Assembly (NCBI GenBank): GCA_038021145.1
Contig: JBBPHT010000005.1
Span: 1,612,001 to 1,676,000, forward strand
Reading direction: 5' to 3'
Length of the DNA: 64,000 bases
From: Phyllosticta citriasiana
Taxonomy: Eukaryota; Ascomycota; Dothideomycetes; Botryosphaeriales; Phyllostictaceae
This document shows, piece after piece, positions 1 through 10,639 of the stretch. Below the pieces are notes generated by a model. That model ran no database searches, was not told where the DNA came from, and saw only the letters and a program-made list of their open reading frames with translations. The translations under genes were made by a program, and so were the position numbers. Every line of letters starts with the position of its first letter. The stretch's first letter is position 1.

Positions 1-1781
1 TGGGGACCGTAGAAGGCCAGGACCCACGGCACGAGGGTCAGCACGATGCCGATGCCGCCGAGCAGGCTCGACGCGCCGCCAAACGACAGCTGGCGGTACA
101 TGGGGACCGTGGCGAGCGGGAAGCAGCCGCCGATGACGTTGCGGCAAAAGGACTGCGCGGCAAGCGCTGAGCTGGCGTAGCGGTGGTAGACGTCGGCGAG
201 GTAGTTGAAGGTGGCGAGGTCTATGGCGGGGTAATGTCAGCTTCTTCTTGATATTTTCTCGGGCAAGGCCTTAGGAGGGGAAGGCGCACAGATGGAAAAG
301 ATGCCAATGGTTGCAATGCCAATGGCTAAGCCGGGGACTACCCAGTGGATTGAACTGAATGATGTCCAGCCAAACATGAACATGCCGATCGGCATGAATA
401 TGCTCTGGAAACAAGCAAAGTACAGGCGCTCTTCGGGTCCATCTGGAAGTTTGCCGCTACGACGCGCGAGTTTCTCTTGGTAGATGCAGACAGGCGTGAA
501 GAGAACACCGGCCGCGCACATGAATGCAAAGATGGAATTGGCCTCGCCGACGGAAAAGCCGTGATTCGTCTGGAAGATGAGGGGGATGGCGCCGAGAGTG
601 AGGTAGAGAATGGCCCAGGAAAAGGAGACCCAGAGAGAGAAGAAGAACACAACGGGCTCTGTGAAGAGAAGGTGGAATGGTCGAAATAGCGAAATGGCAA
701 TCATGGTCCGCAGTGTGGCTCGCTCCTCGTCCGCCTTGACCCTCCACCTGATGCGCTGCGGCGTCCGAGGTTTAGACACATCCGAGGTGCAAGGCATGTC
801 AAAGTTGTAGTATCCGGCCGCTTCGCGAGCTTCGTACCAAGCGTTGAGAGCTTTGGCTTTTCGACTGAGCAAGACATTTCCACGAGTCTCCTTGAAGCAC
901 ACGCAGACGACAACCATGAGGACGGCGTCCACGATGGTCTGCAACCAGAATACCCATCTCCATGTCAAGTGTTCTACCATCCATCCTCCTGCTATGGGCC
1001 CCAGACCCGTTCCAAATAGTACGGCTCCTGAGAACATGGCCATTGGAGTGTTTCGGTCCTGGGCGTGGTAAATGTCGCTGACGACCCCGCCGACCATGGT
1101 TGAAAATACACTGCCCCCTGTTGCGAATCAATATCAAATTGGGCGAGTCTCAGGCCCTAAACACTCACCGACGCCCGTGAAGAAGCGGGCAACCAACATG
1201 CCTGCAAATATTTGTGTTTCTGCACAGCAAAGCTGGCATAGACAGAAGAGGGTTCCACAAGACAAGAATACCGGTCTTCGGCCGTTGATTTCTGAAAATG
1301 GTGCCAACGCCATAGGTGCAATGGCAAATCCAAAGGTAAAAATGGTGATTCCGGTAAGGCATTGAGTGTCGGTAATGTCAAACTCGGCCGTCATTTGCCC
1401 TACCGCAGGCGCGTAGGAACCTCCAGTGAAGGCAGTCATTGCCGTGGCGATGCATGAAATCCAAACAATAGTGTTCTTGTGCTTTGGCGACCAATCAAAG
1501 GGATCGTGATACTTTTTCAGGCTTGGGCACTCTGGTGGTGGAGGGGCTCCTGGATGGGGGGGCTCTATGCTCGAAGGGGCCGGGAGTTCAGTGTCGAAGG
1601 TCAGGTAATGCCAAATGATTGCTTGGTGGTCTGTCGAAGTCGTTTCTCGTAGAGTCCTGTCGAGATCCAGCTCCTTCTCGGCATCTTTTGGAATGGGGTT
1701 TCTTATATCCGCGGCATTTCCACTCGGTGCAGCAGTGGTAAAGGACGACGAAGGAGGCAGCTCCAGCTCGGGGGTCGCCAT
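1..1781 (-). CDS. MFS transporter, DHA1 drug/polyamine:H+ antiporter type (3' end outside window)
   Basis: The minus-strand gene is read as exons 1781-1169, 1117-290 and 220-1, continuing out of the window. The introns (1118-1168, 51 nt; 221-289, 69 nt) have GT..AG ends and restore phase. The start at 1781 is preferred over an in-frame ATG at 1808 because it sits in an accATGG context. The protein has about 120 hydrophilic N-terminal residues, then membrane helices with the MFS motif SEINGRRPVF after helix 2, LTWRWVFW at helix 5 and FKETRG after helix 6. A long middle loop precedes the second helix bundle, which includes LADVYHRYASSALAAQS. These are features of the fungal DHA1 family (TPO1/FLU1-like) of plasma-membrane exporters. 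The substrate cannot be read from sequence. At least 500 residues are present, so only the last helices are missing. Confidence 0.9.
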
Positions 1782-3291
1782 GGTTTCCAGGAAATTGGTG
1801 CCATGCAACAGGCATGGACAGCCAGCACGGGAAGAAGCTCAGAGAGAAGAGAGAAGAGAGAGGAGTAGCCAAGGTTCAAGTACAGAGGAGACGACGAAGA
1901 CGAGCTAGCGCTGGATGGGTATGACGGCATGGCAAAGACCCACGAGAGCGCCACAAAAAGGCAAGAGTCGCATCCAGAGTACATGGAGTGCCGGTAGCGG
2001 TCTGGGGAGGCCCTTATTCCCGTCCAGTCGGAAGGGCGAGTGGCGTAGTATTCCGGCCCTGTGGCCGACAAGCGCCCTTGATTGGGAAGTCGGCAGTGCC
2101 GCATCGACGCATTCGACGACCTTTGAGCCTTGGCTCACGTTGGCGACGCGCGATGATGACCCAGGTTCATCGCCGTCGATTGCGAGCTGGCCGGCTCTTG
2201 AGCGTCAGCGTCCATGGCTGTCAGGACACGCAACAATGTGCGTGCGGGCCGTGTCCATGTCACGAGTGAGATGCTAGCGGCGCATCGCATGGCTTTGACA
2301 AGGCTGTGCCAGACTGCTGTGAGACGCCCGCCGCATTCAAAAAGAGGACGTTGGAAACGACGGGAATCGACAATGGCGAAACAGAGACAATGTGCCGAGG
2401 GTGGACAATGCAGAGCAGATGCGGGTCGATCAGTACCTTGGAGCGGAGGAGACGACGTCTGGGGAAGAAGTAGCAACGGCGTCAGCCTCGACATGGACAA
2501 CCGGGAAAACGGCCTAGCCCTGTGCGAGCGTGGCTGAAGGTGGAGGGCATGCATGTGCCCAACGGCTAGCTGTGGTTGATTACATAGCAAGATGTCGCAT
2601 ATCGGGCCGTGACGAATGTTGAGCGAGGCATTTGCTGCGAAGAGACGGACAGTTGCAGCGGTGGAAATTTAACGTGAGGCGGCATAGTGGGTGGAAAAAG
2701 AAGGGAGACTCAGTGTGGACAACAGCTCGCCAAGAGCAATTGGGATAGTAGATGACTACTCCCCAGGCATATCTAACAGCGGACGACGGCGGCTTCGACG
2801 ACTATCGAAGACATCTCATTTCTTTCTGCGCCCACAGTGGCGGCAACGTTGATCTTGTGGTGGGGGATACGGCGGGCGGGAGGAGCACGGGGCACGACAC
2901 GCACAAGATGAGTCGATGAGGGGTCGTGGAGAAGGGAAATCAATGAGCTGACGTGGCATGAGAAGCGACGATGGCGAAGTCGTTGACGACAATTACAAAG
3001 CGGTAGTCGTCGGATTTCAACAACATTGCGCCATGGTGTCGTTAACTGGGCTTGGTTTTCTGCCACGGCGATTCCCCACCACCATGGCAGCTCGCACCAA
3101 TCACCAGCGGCCAACTGCGCTCTCCGCCCTATGGCGTGATAGCTGTGCTGCCAAATCCGGATGGCGAAGCTGAGCGAAATAATCTTCTTTCTCACATCAT
3201 ATGCTGCCGTACAAATACCCCACCTCGCCCCAAGACAATTCTTCATCAAAGCCACCATTCCATCCCAATTCAACTCCCAAAACATCATCAG
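1782..3291. other. Intergenic region between divergent MFS and peroxiredoxin genes
   Basis: This 1.5 kb of normal GC content separates the two divergent genes and must hold both promoters. Open frames here (for example minus 2135-2590 and 2773-3468) overlap each other on several strands, have low-complexity composition and match no family I recognise. I see no RNA gene or repeat. Confidence 0.6.
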
Positions 3292-3354
3292 GTACCACCT
3301 CAACCCTACGCTACCCCGCCATCTGTGCCCCGCTGACAAAATCTTTGCCCACAG
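3292..3354 (+). other. Probable 5'-UTR intron of the peroxiredoxin gene
   Basis: Just before the peroxiredoxin start lies a GTACCA donor at 3292, a GCTGAC branch-like site near 3332 and a TTTGCCCACAG acceptor ending at 3354, ten bases before the ATG. Size (63 nt) and signals match the other introns in this window. This is inferred from sequence only. Confidence 0.55.
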
Positions 3355-3364
3355 CACCTTCACA

Positions 3365-4102
3365 ATGGCCGGTCGTCCTGAGCCCCTCCGCCTCGGCAGC
3401 ATCGCCCCCAACTTCAAGGCCGACACCACCACTGGTCCCATTGACTTCCACGACTTCATTGGTGACAACTGGGTCGTCCTCTTCTCCCACCCCGAGGACT
3501 ACACTCCCGTTTGCACCACCGAGCTGGGTGCTTTCGCCAAGCTCGAGCCCGAATTCGCCAAGCGTGGCGTCAAGCTCATCGGTCTCTCTGCCAACACAAT
3601 TGACAGCCACGATGGCTGGATCAAGGACATCAACGAGGTCTCCCAGAGCAACCTCAAGTTCCCCATCATTGGCGACAAGGAGCGCAAGGTCGCCCTCGCC
3701 TACGACATGTGAGACTCTTCAGCGGCCATCGAGAGCAGGCGGGTACTGACTGGACCCAGGATCGACCACCAGGACGCCACCAACGTCGACGAGAAGGGCA
3801 TTGCCTTCACCATCCGCTCCGTCTTCATCATCGATCCCAAGAAGACGATCCGCACCATCTTCGCCTACCCCGCCTCGACTGGCCGCAACGCCGCCGAGGT
3901 TCTCCGCGTCATCGACTCTCTCCAGACCGGTGACAAGCACAAGATCACCACCCCCATCAACTGGGTCCCCGGTGACGACGTCATTGTCCACCCCACGGTC
4001 AAGACGGAGGATGCGCAGAAGATTTACCCCAACCTGAGGATCGTCAAGCCGTACTTGCGCTTCACGCCTCTGCCCAAGGAGCAGACGAGCGCGAACGTGT
4101 AA
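3365..4102 (+). CDS. PRX1: 1-Cys peroxiredoxin (Prx6/PRX1 class)
   Basis: The two exons, 3365-3708 and 3760-4102, flank a 51 nt intron (GTGAGA..CCCAG) that splits an ATG codon; together they encode 228 residues. The protein is a thiol peroxidase that reduces hydrogen peroxide and organic or lipid peroxides. The thioredoxin fold carries the peroxidatic motif DYTPVCTTELG near residue 45, an IGLSAN segment, and FAYPASTGRNAAEVLR in the C-terminal half. The extra C-terminal domain (ITTPINWVPGDDV) is typical of the 1-Cys Prx6 group, to which yeast Prx1 belongs. No clear mitochondrial presequence is visible, so a cytosolic form is possible. The many C-ending codons suggest strong expression. The start is supported by the acaATGG context and the upstream UTR intron. 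Confidence 0.95.
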
Positions 4103-4253
4103 GTGGCCAACAAAAGGCAGAGCGGATGCGGAAATAGGGCTGAGACAAAGACGGACGAGCTAGTGCAACAAACGGACTGGCCAAGTCTTTGCTTTGATGG
4201 GCGCCACGGTAGCAGGGGAGGGCAGCCTTTGTCGAGACGAGCGCGTCCAGATA

Positions 4254-4272
4254 CCCCCCCCCCCCCCCCCCC
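4254..4272. repeat. Poly-C run (19 C)
   Basis: This is an uninterrupted run of 19 cytosines downstream of the peroxiredoxin gene. Its length may be unreliable in an assembly. Confidence 0.9.
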
Positions 4273-4503
4273 AAACAGAGAATGAGTGACAAACAGAAAA
4301 TAAAAGCCATTACGAACAATAGACGTGTCATGCAAGCAGTGCAGGTGCAGGTGAAGAAGCGGCAGCCCAGGGCCCTGCCTGGCGTTTGCAGAGGCGGTGG
4401 GAGGCGGCGTTATGTAATGGAGCTGCAGCCGCGTGTGAGCCCAGGCTTCGCTGGCTCTGGCTGTTGGCAACGGCGGTGCATATGTCGAGTCCATCGTGTA
4501 GCG

Positions 4504-4526
4504 TAGGGTAGGGTAGGGTAGGGTAG
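4504..4526 (+). repeat. TAGGG pentanucleotide repeat
   Basis: Four complete TAGGG units plus a partial unit occur in tandem. The unit resembles, but is not, the fungal telomere repeat TTAGGG. Confidence 0.85.
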
Positions 4527-4681
4527 CACGCGGTGGAGACGGCGAGCGCGAGGGAGACAAAAGGCCAGAGTTGAGGCAAGGAACAATGTGTATGTATCAG
4601 GCGCATGTGGTGGTCGTCTTCATGTTTGTTCTCTGTTTCTGTTCTGTCGAGTCGGGAACTTCCTTGCCTCGCTAGCGGCTT

Positions 4682-4728
4682 GGCTCCGTGGCTCCGTGGC
4701 TCCGTGGCTCCGTGGCTCCGGCTCCGTG
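4682..4728 (+). repeat. GGCTCCGT minisatellite
   Basis: Five direct 8 bp units of GGCTCCGT are followed by a shortened unit, in the promoter-side region of the Kelch gene. Confidence 0.85.
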
Positions 4729-5428
4729 TGCTTAGGCATCACCAACCGAGACTAAACATCCCCACGCCCGTTCGTCGTCGTCGTCGTTCGCTCATTACAC
4801 AGCACCGCGCGCTGGATACACACGCCAAACACTCCCCACACGCCTCCAATCCGTACCCGCTCCCGCTTCTGAACCTAGTTTGTTTTTTTTGGCGCAGGAG
4901 AAAAAAAAAATTAAAAGGTACGCCCTTCTTTCTCCCTGTGCTGTCCCACGCTCCCTGTCCAACCTCCGCGAATCACCTCCCCCTCCCCCCCCCCCGTGTC
5001 ATGCAAAGGGTATACCCTCGAACCCCCCTCCCCCCACCCCCAAATCCACCCTCGCGGGACTCCCACGTCTTCCAGGCCATGTCTCCTCCAGATTGGTTCA
5101 AGACACCCCGTTCGTCCAGTGACACAGCCGTCCGCCCCCCGGCCCGCGTCAAAAACACGGCGTTGGCCCTCTCCCGTCGACGCAAGATCATGCTGCTGCC
5201 GCTGGCCGGCTTCGAATCCACCGCACCGCGCTGCAGCTGTTGCCCATGGCCTGACGCCGCCTTGCGCCTTGTTCCTGTACCAGATCAAGATCAGCATGCT
5301 TCACCATGCTCATCAAATCAAGACCGAGTGCGAGCGCCGTTTTTCCCTGGATTCCCCCCTTCCTATCCATCCCTATATTCCCTAATTTGCGCTCCGCCCA
5401 CGACACGTCGATCGTCCCGCTGACAGTC

Positions 5429-8400
5429 ATGGCTCCGCTAGGCGTCTTTTCTAATCCCAAGGACGACTCGGCCGCCAGCTCGCCCACTTCTTCTTCGTCG
5501 TCGCCTCAGCCATTTTTGTCTTGGAGGCGGCCGAGATCGCCCAAGTCGCCTAAAAAGGGCCTCTCCGCCGAGCTTCGCGCACGGAAGCAGTTGTCCAGCG
5601 CTCGCTCCTCCGGAGACCGCAGAGTCTCTCTGCCCCCTCAGCCGCCTGCTACTTCGACTCAGCTCGTTGGCTCTGCCTGCTCGTCACCCAATTCTGCCGG
5701 CTCAGCTGCCCCGTCCCGCCCCAAGCACATCCCCATTGTGATTCCCCGTTATGTCCCCATAGTCCTGCCAGACAGCCCTCGAAAATCCGTCGACAGCACT
5801 TGTTCAAAGCTTGTCTCGGGCACGTGCGCCGCGCCTTCAGACTCGCGGCAAGGCCGCCAAGCGTCCGTTGATTCAGGAGCACCGAAGCCCAGACATGTTG
5901 CTATAGTCATTCCAGAGTGGGCGCAACCTGTTCAGACATTACCAGACTCTCCCGCTCAGACTCCGCGCGACAGTTTGCCGCCAGTGCTACCTCGCATCCC
6001 GCCGCAGTCGAGCATACCAGAGATCATTCCCCCGATTCGTACAGACTCTTTTCGCCAGGACGACTGTGACAAACGAGTCCGAAAGATGGATTCAAATACG
6101 TCGCAGCCGTCCCCGTCCCAGGGATATCCCGACAGAGATTTCCGGAGCAACTCGAACGCCTCCTTCATGTCTCGAAGCCTCAACAGCAGCAGCACCAGCC
6201 TCAACCAGATGGGCCGGGAAGAAACGTCGGAACCCAGACGTACTGCGCCAACATCATCCGGACCTTCGCCGGGAATTGGCCAAACCGCTGGCCTAGGGAC
6301 CCCCTCGCAATCAACCTCTGGCTTGTCGGGGCTAGTATGCAACGTGCACAGGACGACAGGAAAAGAGCCCCATCCCCTGGTCGGAGCAACAACCACCATT
6401 CTTGGGGATAAACTCTATGTCTTTGGCGGAAGGCGTTTATCCCGGACGCGACCAACTCTGACAAACGACCTCTATGAACTGGATCTCATTCGCCGGAATT
6501 GGACCAAATTAGAGACAAGAGGAGATGTCCCACCTCCGCGATATTTCCACAGTGTCTGCCCATTGGGCGACTCTAAACTCGTCTGCTACGGAGGAATGTC
6601 TCCAGCAGCATTAGCAAACGGCCAGCCGGCGTCAGCAGCCCAAAGCGCGCAAGATGCGCAGCCCGAGGTCGTGGTCATGTCTGATATCCACATCTTTGAT
6701 GTAAACTCCCGCAGTTGGACCAAGATTGAGGCCACGGATTCGCCCCAAGGTCGTTATGCCCATTGCGCTGCCATTCTGCCGTCGAGCGCTGTCTTCTCCT
6801 CGACCAACGCTACCCTCTCCGCCATTCAACACAACCCTGCTTCGGCAAACCAGCCCAACCAAGGATCCATTGGTGTGGACTTTGACGGGACAGGAGGCGC
6901 CGAGATGGTTGTCGTTGGCGGACAAGACAGCGCAAACCACTACATCGAGCAAATCAGTGTGTTCAATTTTAGAAGCTTGAAATGGACTGCCACCACGACC
7001 TTGGGGCGTAGCTGCGGTGCTTACAGGAGTGTCGTGGCACCTCTGACCACATTACCCGCTCTTTTGATTGGCGCGGGAGCCAAGAAAGAAGACATTACCG
7101 GACAAGAGGTGGAATCTGAAAACACTCAAACTGGGTCGTCGATGCTCATCTATTCGAATTACAACTTTTTGGACGTCAAGCTGGAGCTTCAGGTAAGACT
7201 GCCGGACGGCTCCCTAAACGAAAAGTCCATGCACGGAACATTTTCGCCTCCTGGATTACGATTCCCCAACGGCGGAGTCATTGCAAACCACTTTGTCGTC
7301 AGCGGCACCTTTTTGACATCGTCCAAACAAGAGTACGCGCTGTGGGCGCTCGATCTGAGAACATTGACCTGGAGCCGCATCGATGCAGGTGGAAGCATTT
7401 TCAGCCAGGGAAGTTGGAATAGAGGAGTGCTATGGAACCGGCGCAACGCTTTCGTCATTCTCGGAAACCGCAAGAGGAGCCTTGTTGAGGACTACAACCA
7501 CCGTCGCATAAACTTTTCCAACATTTGCCTCGTCGAGCTGGAGGCGTTTGGACTCTACGACAACCCCCGGAGGACAGCACCGACTTCCGACTATGCTTCT
7601 GTGAGCGCGGCATTCCGACAAAAGCAGTCGGAGCTGGTCACTGGAGGAAGGCCACTTTTGCCCGCAGCAGAAGAGCTAGGTGCCATGGCATTGGGGTTAC
7701 GGGAGCTGGCAGACATGGAATTTCTGGCAATAGGAGGAGAAAAGATCCCCGTCAACTCGCATTTGGTGGCTCGGCGATGGGGACCGTATTTCAACCAGCT
7801 GCTGCGCGAGGGCGCAGTTGCATCCGATCCGGGCTCCTCGGACGCCGCGACGCTGCGACCATCGACAGGCGGCCACCCTTGGCGCAATTCCAGCATTACG
7901 ATAACGCCGTCGATTCGGACTGCGAGCACGGCGCTGACCGTCACCCCGTCCACTGTTGGGAGCACGGGCAGCAGCACCCTTACCCCATACGACCCACCAA
8001 ACGCAGAGAACCCCAACCCGACCTCGCGTCCCCGCACCCTCTACCTTCCTCATACGCATTTGACATTGCAGGCTCTTGCCCATTATCTCTACACCTCCAC
8101 GCTACCGCCGCCCAATTCTTCACTTTGCACTCCACAAATCCTCTGCTCGCTTCTCCAGCTTGCGCGACCATACCGCGTCGATGGACTTCTTGAGGCCGTC
8201 ATTGAACGCCTACACTTGCGCCTCGACGGTCGCAACACGGCGGCCATCTTCAATGCAGCCGCCATGGCGGCCGGAGGCGGCGATTCGGTAACCTTTTTCA
8301 ATGGCGTCACAGCTGGCCTTCCCAGCGCCGAAGCCCTCGCCAAACTCCGCCAATCCTCCGTGTCATCTGAAGCCGACGACAACACCCTCGTTAGCGGGCC

Positions 8401-8983
8401 GCCTACTTCGAGGCGCCCGTCTTTGCACCCATCTGCATCATCGGCCAGCCTCACGTCGAGCGCAGCCGCCACAGCGCAGTCGCGCAAGGGCAGCCTCGCA
8501 TCCAACACGCTCGGCGCATCGGGCGACGTGGACGACTCGATGCGCGCGCTGCGCATCAACACAGACATTACGTCCAACGGACCGCTCACAGACGACGAAG
8601 GCAGCAACCACAGCGCGTCGACCGAAACGTCGGCGACGAGCGACTGGGCCAGCAACACGGGCAAGGACCCAGCCATGCTGGGCGGCGACAAGCGCGAGGT
8701 ATGGGCAGGCGAAATCAGCGCCGTCGTCGGCCTACAGAAGCGCGGCTTACGCGGCCTCATGGAGGGCCGGCGCATCCGCGAAATGGGCCGCAGCAGCGGC
8801 ATGTCGAGCCTTGGGCCTGGCAGCGCGGGTGGTCCGCGCAGTGCCGGCATGGCCTCGACGCCTGGCAGCGGCGGCGGTGCAGGCGCGCAGCGCGGCCGTC
8901 AGGGGTCCATTTCGGCGGAGGGCTCGGGCAGCGTTGATTCTGGCAAGGTTGGCCTCGGGATTGAAGGGAGTGGGAGTGGGTAA
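5429..8983 (+). CDS. Kelch-repeat and BTB-like protein, MDS3/PMD1 (negative regulator of sporulation) family
   Basis: This is a single open frame of 1,184 residues. The start at 5429 (cagtcATGG) follows a pyrimidine-rich leader; the frame is open further upstream but there it looks non-coding. Residues 1-290 are Ser/Pro-rich and disordered. Residues about 300-710 form a Kelch beta-propeller, with repeats such as LYVFGGRRLSRTRP, PPPRYFHSVCPLG and MVVVGGQDSANHYIEQ. Residues about 757-935 look like a BTB domain (FLAIGGEKIPVNSHLVARR, then TLQALAHYLYTSTLPPPNSS). The tail is Ser- and Gly-rich. The order disordered tail, Kelch, BTB is that of fungal proteins annotated as MDS3/PMD1 homologues, which act in TOR- and pH-linked control of sporulation and morphogenesis. 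Fission yeast Ral2 has a similar layout, so the exact orthology is inferred. Confidence 0.85.
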   Translation: MAPLGVFSNPKDDSAASSPTSSSSSPQPFLSWRRPRSPKSPKKGLSAELRARKQLSSARSSGDRRVSLPPQPPATSTQLVGSACSSPNSAGSAAPSRPKHIPIVIPRYVPIVLPDSPRKSVDSTCSKLVSGTCAAPSDSRQGRQASVDSGAPKPRHVAIVIPEWAQPVQTLPDSPAQTPRDSLPPVLPRIPPQSSIPEIIPPIRTDSFRQDDCDKRVRKMDSNTSQPSPSQGYPDRDFRSNSNASFMSRSLNSSSTSLNQMGREETSEPRRTAPTSSGPSPGIGQTAGLGTPSQSTSGLSGLVCNVHRTTGKEPHPLVGATTTILGDKLYVFGGRRLSRTRPTLTNDLYELDLIRRNWTKLETRGDVPPPRYFHSVCPLGDSKLVCYGGMSPAALANGQPASAAQSAQDAQPEVVVMSDIHIFDVNSRSWTKIEATDSPQGRYAHCAAILPSSAVFSSTNATLSAIQHNPASANQPNQGSIGVDFDGTGGAEMVVVGGQDSANHYIEQISVFNFRSLKWTATTTLGRSCGAYRSVVAPLTTLPALLIGAGAKKEDITGQEVESENTQTGSSMLIYSNYNFLDVKLELQVRLPDGSLNEKSMHGTFSPPGLRFPNGGVIANHFVVSGTFLTSSKQEYALWALDLRTLTWSRIDAGGSIFSQGSWNRGVLWNRRNAFVILGNRKRSLVEDYNHRRINFSNICLVELEAFGLYDNPRRTAPTSDYASVSAAFRQKQSELVTGGRPLLPAAEELGAMALGLRELADMEFLAIGGEKIPVNSHLVARRWGPYFNQLLREGAVASDPGSSDAATLRPSTGGHPWRNSSITITPSIRTASTALTVTPSTVGSTGSSTLTPYDPPNAENPNPTSRPRTLYLPHTHLTLQALAHYLYTSTLPPPNSSLCTPQILCSLLQLARPYRVDGLLEAVIERLHLRLDGRNTAAIFNAAAMAAGGGDSVTFFNGVTAGLPSAEALAKLRQSSVSSEADDNTLVSGPPTSRRPSLHPSASSASLTSSAAATAQSRKGSLASNTLGASGDVDDSMRALRINTDITSNGPLTDDEGSNHSASTETSATSDWASNTGKDPAMLGGDKREVWAGEISAVVGLQKRGLRGLMEGRRIREMGRSSGMSSLGPGSAGGPRSAGMASTPGSGGGAGAQRGRQGSISAEGSGSVDSGKVGLGIEGSGSG

Positions 8984-9309
8984 GAAGGCGAAGGCGATTG
9001 TTTGGGCGCTGGGCAACTGTCCATGTCCATGCGCAATGTTGGAGGAAGCAACATTTTGTAGAAGAAGCCTGTACGAAGACATGAAAGAAGAGCGAGCGGG
9101 TGGGTGGGGTGGATTGTCTGATACAACAACAAACCATGATGGACGCGGAAGTGCGATCGATTACTGCCGTCCAAATGTCTTTTCGGATTTCTCGTCAGTC
9201 AGTCAGGTTAGATGGATGGACGGATGGTTGGTTGGTTGGTTGCAAATGGCGGCGGCCAGGGAGGCAGGATATTCTTTTCGATCTTTCTCTCTTTCACTTT
9301 CCGTATTCC

Positions 9310-9333
9310 TATCTATCTATCTATCTATCTATC
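9310..9333 (+). repeat. CTAT tetranucleotide microsatellite
   Basis: Six tandem TATC/CTAT units lie in a T-rich stretch downstream of the Kelch gene. Confidence 0.85.
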
Positions 9334-9581
9334 ACTTTGTCTTTCTTTTCCCTTTTTTTCTCTTCTCTTTTCAAAGTGTCGTCGTGCTTTCTCGTCCCGC
9401 TTCGTTTCGGACCTGTGACTTGAGAAATAGCAAGCAGTAGAGGCGGTGGTGGCGGCGGTATCTAGCGGCCGCGGCAGCAGACGGACAGACGGATGGAGGG
9501 CTGGCTGGCTGGTTGTTGTTTGGCTGCATGATGGATGATGAATGGGGTTGAATTGGATTTTTGAATGCTTGGAGGGCGGGT

Positions 9582-9614
9582 TTCTTCTTCTTCTTCTTCT
9601 TCTTCTTCTTCTTC
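9582..9614 (+). repeat. TTC trinucleotide microsatellite
   Basis: About eleven TTC units occur in tandem, about 630 bp before the island boundary. Confidence 0.85.
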
Positions 9615-10242
9615 GTATAGAATGGGTCAGTCTAATCTTTGAGTGGTACTTAGCCCAAGTACGCAATTGAGTGAATGGTGCATGCTAGGAGGTACCTTAC
9701 CTATGTCGACCACGGTCGAGTGAATGAGTGACAGCGAGTACCTTTTCGAGAGTGTGTGTCCGTCAACTTTGTGCGTCGGACCATCACCCACCCCTCTGGT
9801 CTACAAAAAAACCATGCACCGAGAAAACCTGAGAATGTCTGGATGTGTCTACAGTTCCTCGACTTTAGCAAGATACGTTATGATTAGAACGAATCAGAAA
9901 GGTGCTTTCTTGCCGCATTCCGCCACGGCAGCCTTTTGCTTTTCATCTGTCTACATTCGTTCCTTGACGCACTGCGCCGATCAAAACCTTCTTGCTTTCG
10001 AACCTCCATTCTTTAAACGCCACATGTTTCCCGCACGTTTCTGGCGCGCCGGACTGGAGTAGGTTTCAAGGTGGTTCGGTTCTGGAAATGGCTCGCCACC
10101 GCCACGACTCCCACCATGGTCAATTCCTCAATTTGGGCTTTAACTCATCTCTTCCGCCTATCACTTTCTTAATTTCTCACGAGGGATTCTCCGACGCTCC
10201 TAAAACGCGCCCTAGCCTTAAATTAGCCCCGGGACCTTAGTT

Positions 10243-10560
10243 ACCCCCATCATCTAATAAATTTAATTTACTAGACTAGATATTAGGAAACCTAAAAGTT
10301 ATATAAGTTAACTTAAATAGGAGTACCTAAGCTATAGAGGTAGTACTCTAGGATACCCTATAACTTATTATTTACCTAAGACGTATAGTATATAAAGTAT
10401 TAAGAATTTAGCTATAGCTCCTCTAGGTATCGTAATAGGACTAAATGCTTACTATGTACTAGCCCCTACGCTATAGAAAAGCACGACTATAAATACTATA
10501 TAAAGAGAGGTATAAAATATACCTATATAGCGTTAAAGTATAGTATAAGATTTAGTACTA
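10243..10560 (+). mobile_element. Rearranged LINE ORF1 fragments
   Basis: Bases 10,247-10,375 match the segment just 3' of the zinc-knuckle region of the LINE copies (compare 12,195-12,310). Bases about 10,381-10,548 match the zinc-knuckle region itself (compare 11,976-12,145). The order is therefore reversed relative to a normal element, while both pieces keep the plus orientation. This suggests remnants of two tandem copies joined by deletion. Confidence 0.7.
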
Positions 10561-10639
10561 TAGGGAGTTAAATTAAGTATGTAGTACTCTTCTTTAGTTT
10601 AGCTACTACTTCTTAGAAAAAGCCTATACGTTAATAAGT

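Larger units (their letters stand above)
4103..5428. other. Intergenic region with several simple repeats
   Basis: This region holds the peroxiredoxin 3' end and the Kelch gene promoter. It contains a C19 run, a TAGGG pentamer array, a GGCTCCGT octamer array, A-rich and CT-rich tracts. Long open frames (such as plus 4605-5423) are proline-rich low-complexity shadows. I see no gene. Confidence 0.6.
8984..10242. other. 3' flank of the Kelch gene up to the AT-rich island
   Basis: This stretch has normal base composition and no convincing gene. It holds a CTAT microsatellite (9310-9333) and a TTC microsatellite (9582-9614). The change to AT-rich sequence near 10,243 is abrupt. The frames 9724-10062 and 9992-10240 have no recognisable domain. 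Confidence 0.6.

Noticed and set aside
2773..3468. 231-codon minus frame overlapping the peroxiredoxin start
   Set aside because: It overlaps the well-supported peroxiredoxin exon antisense, has odd composition and no recognisable domain.
4504..4526. Interstitial telomere
   Set aside because: The unit is TAGGG, not TTAGGG, the array is tiny, and normal genes lie on both sides.
4605..5423. 272-codon frame upstream of the Kelch gene
   Set aside because: It is a Pro/Ser low-complexity translation of C-rich DNA crossing simple repeats, without protein-family signal.
8301..9440. 379-codon plus frame at the end of the Kelch gene
   Set aside because: It is a shadow of the Kelch frame, Arg/Ala-rich in the overlap and low-complexity after it.
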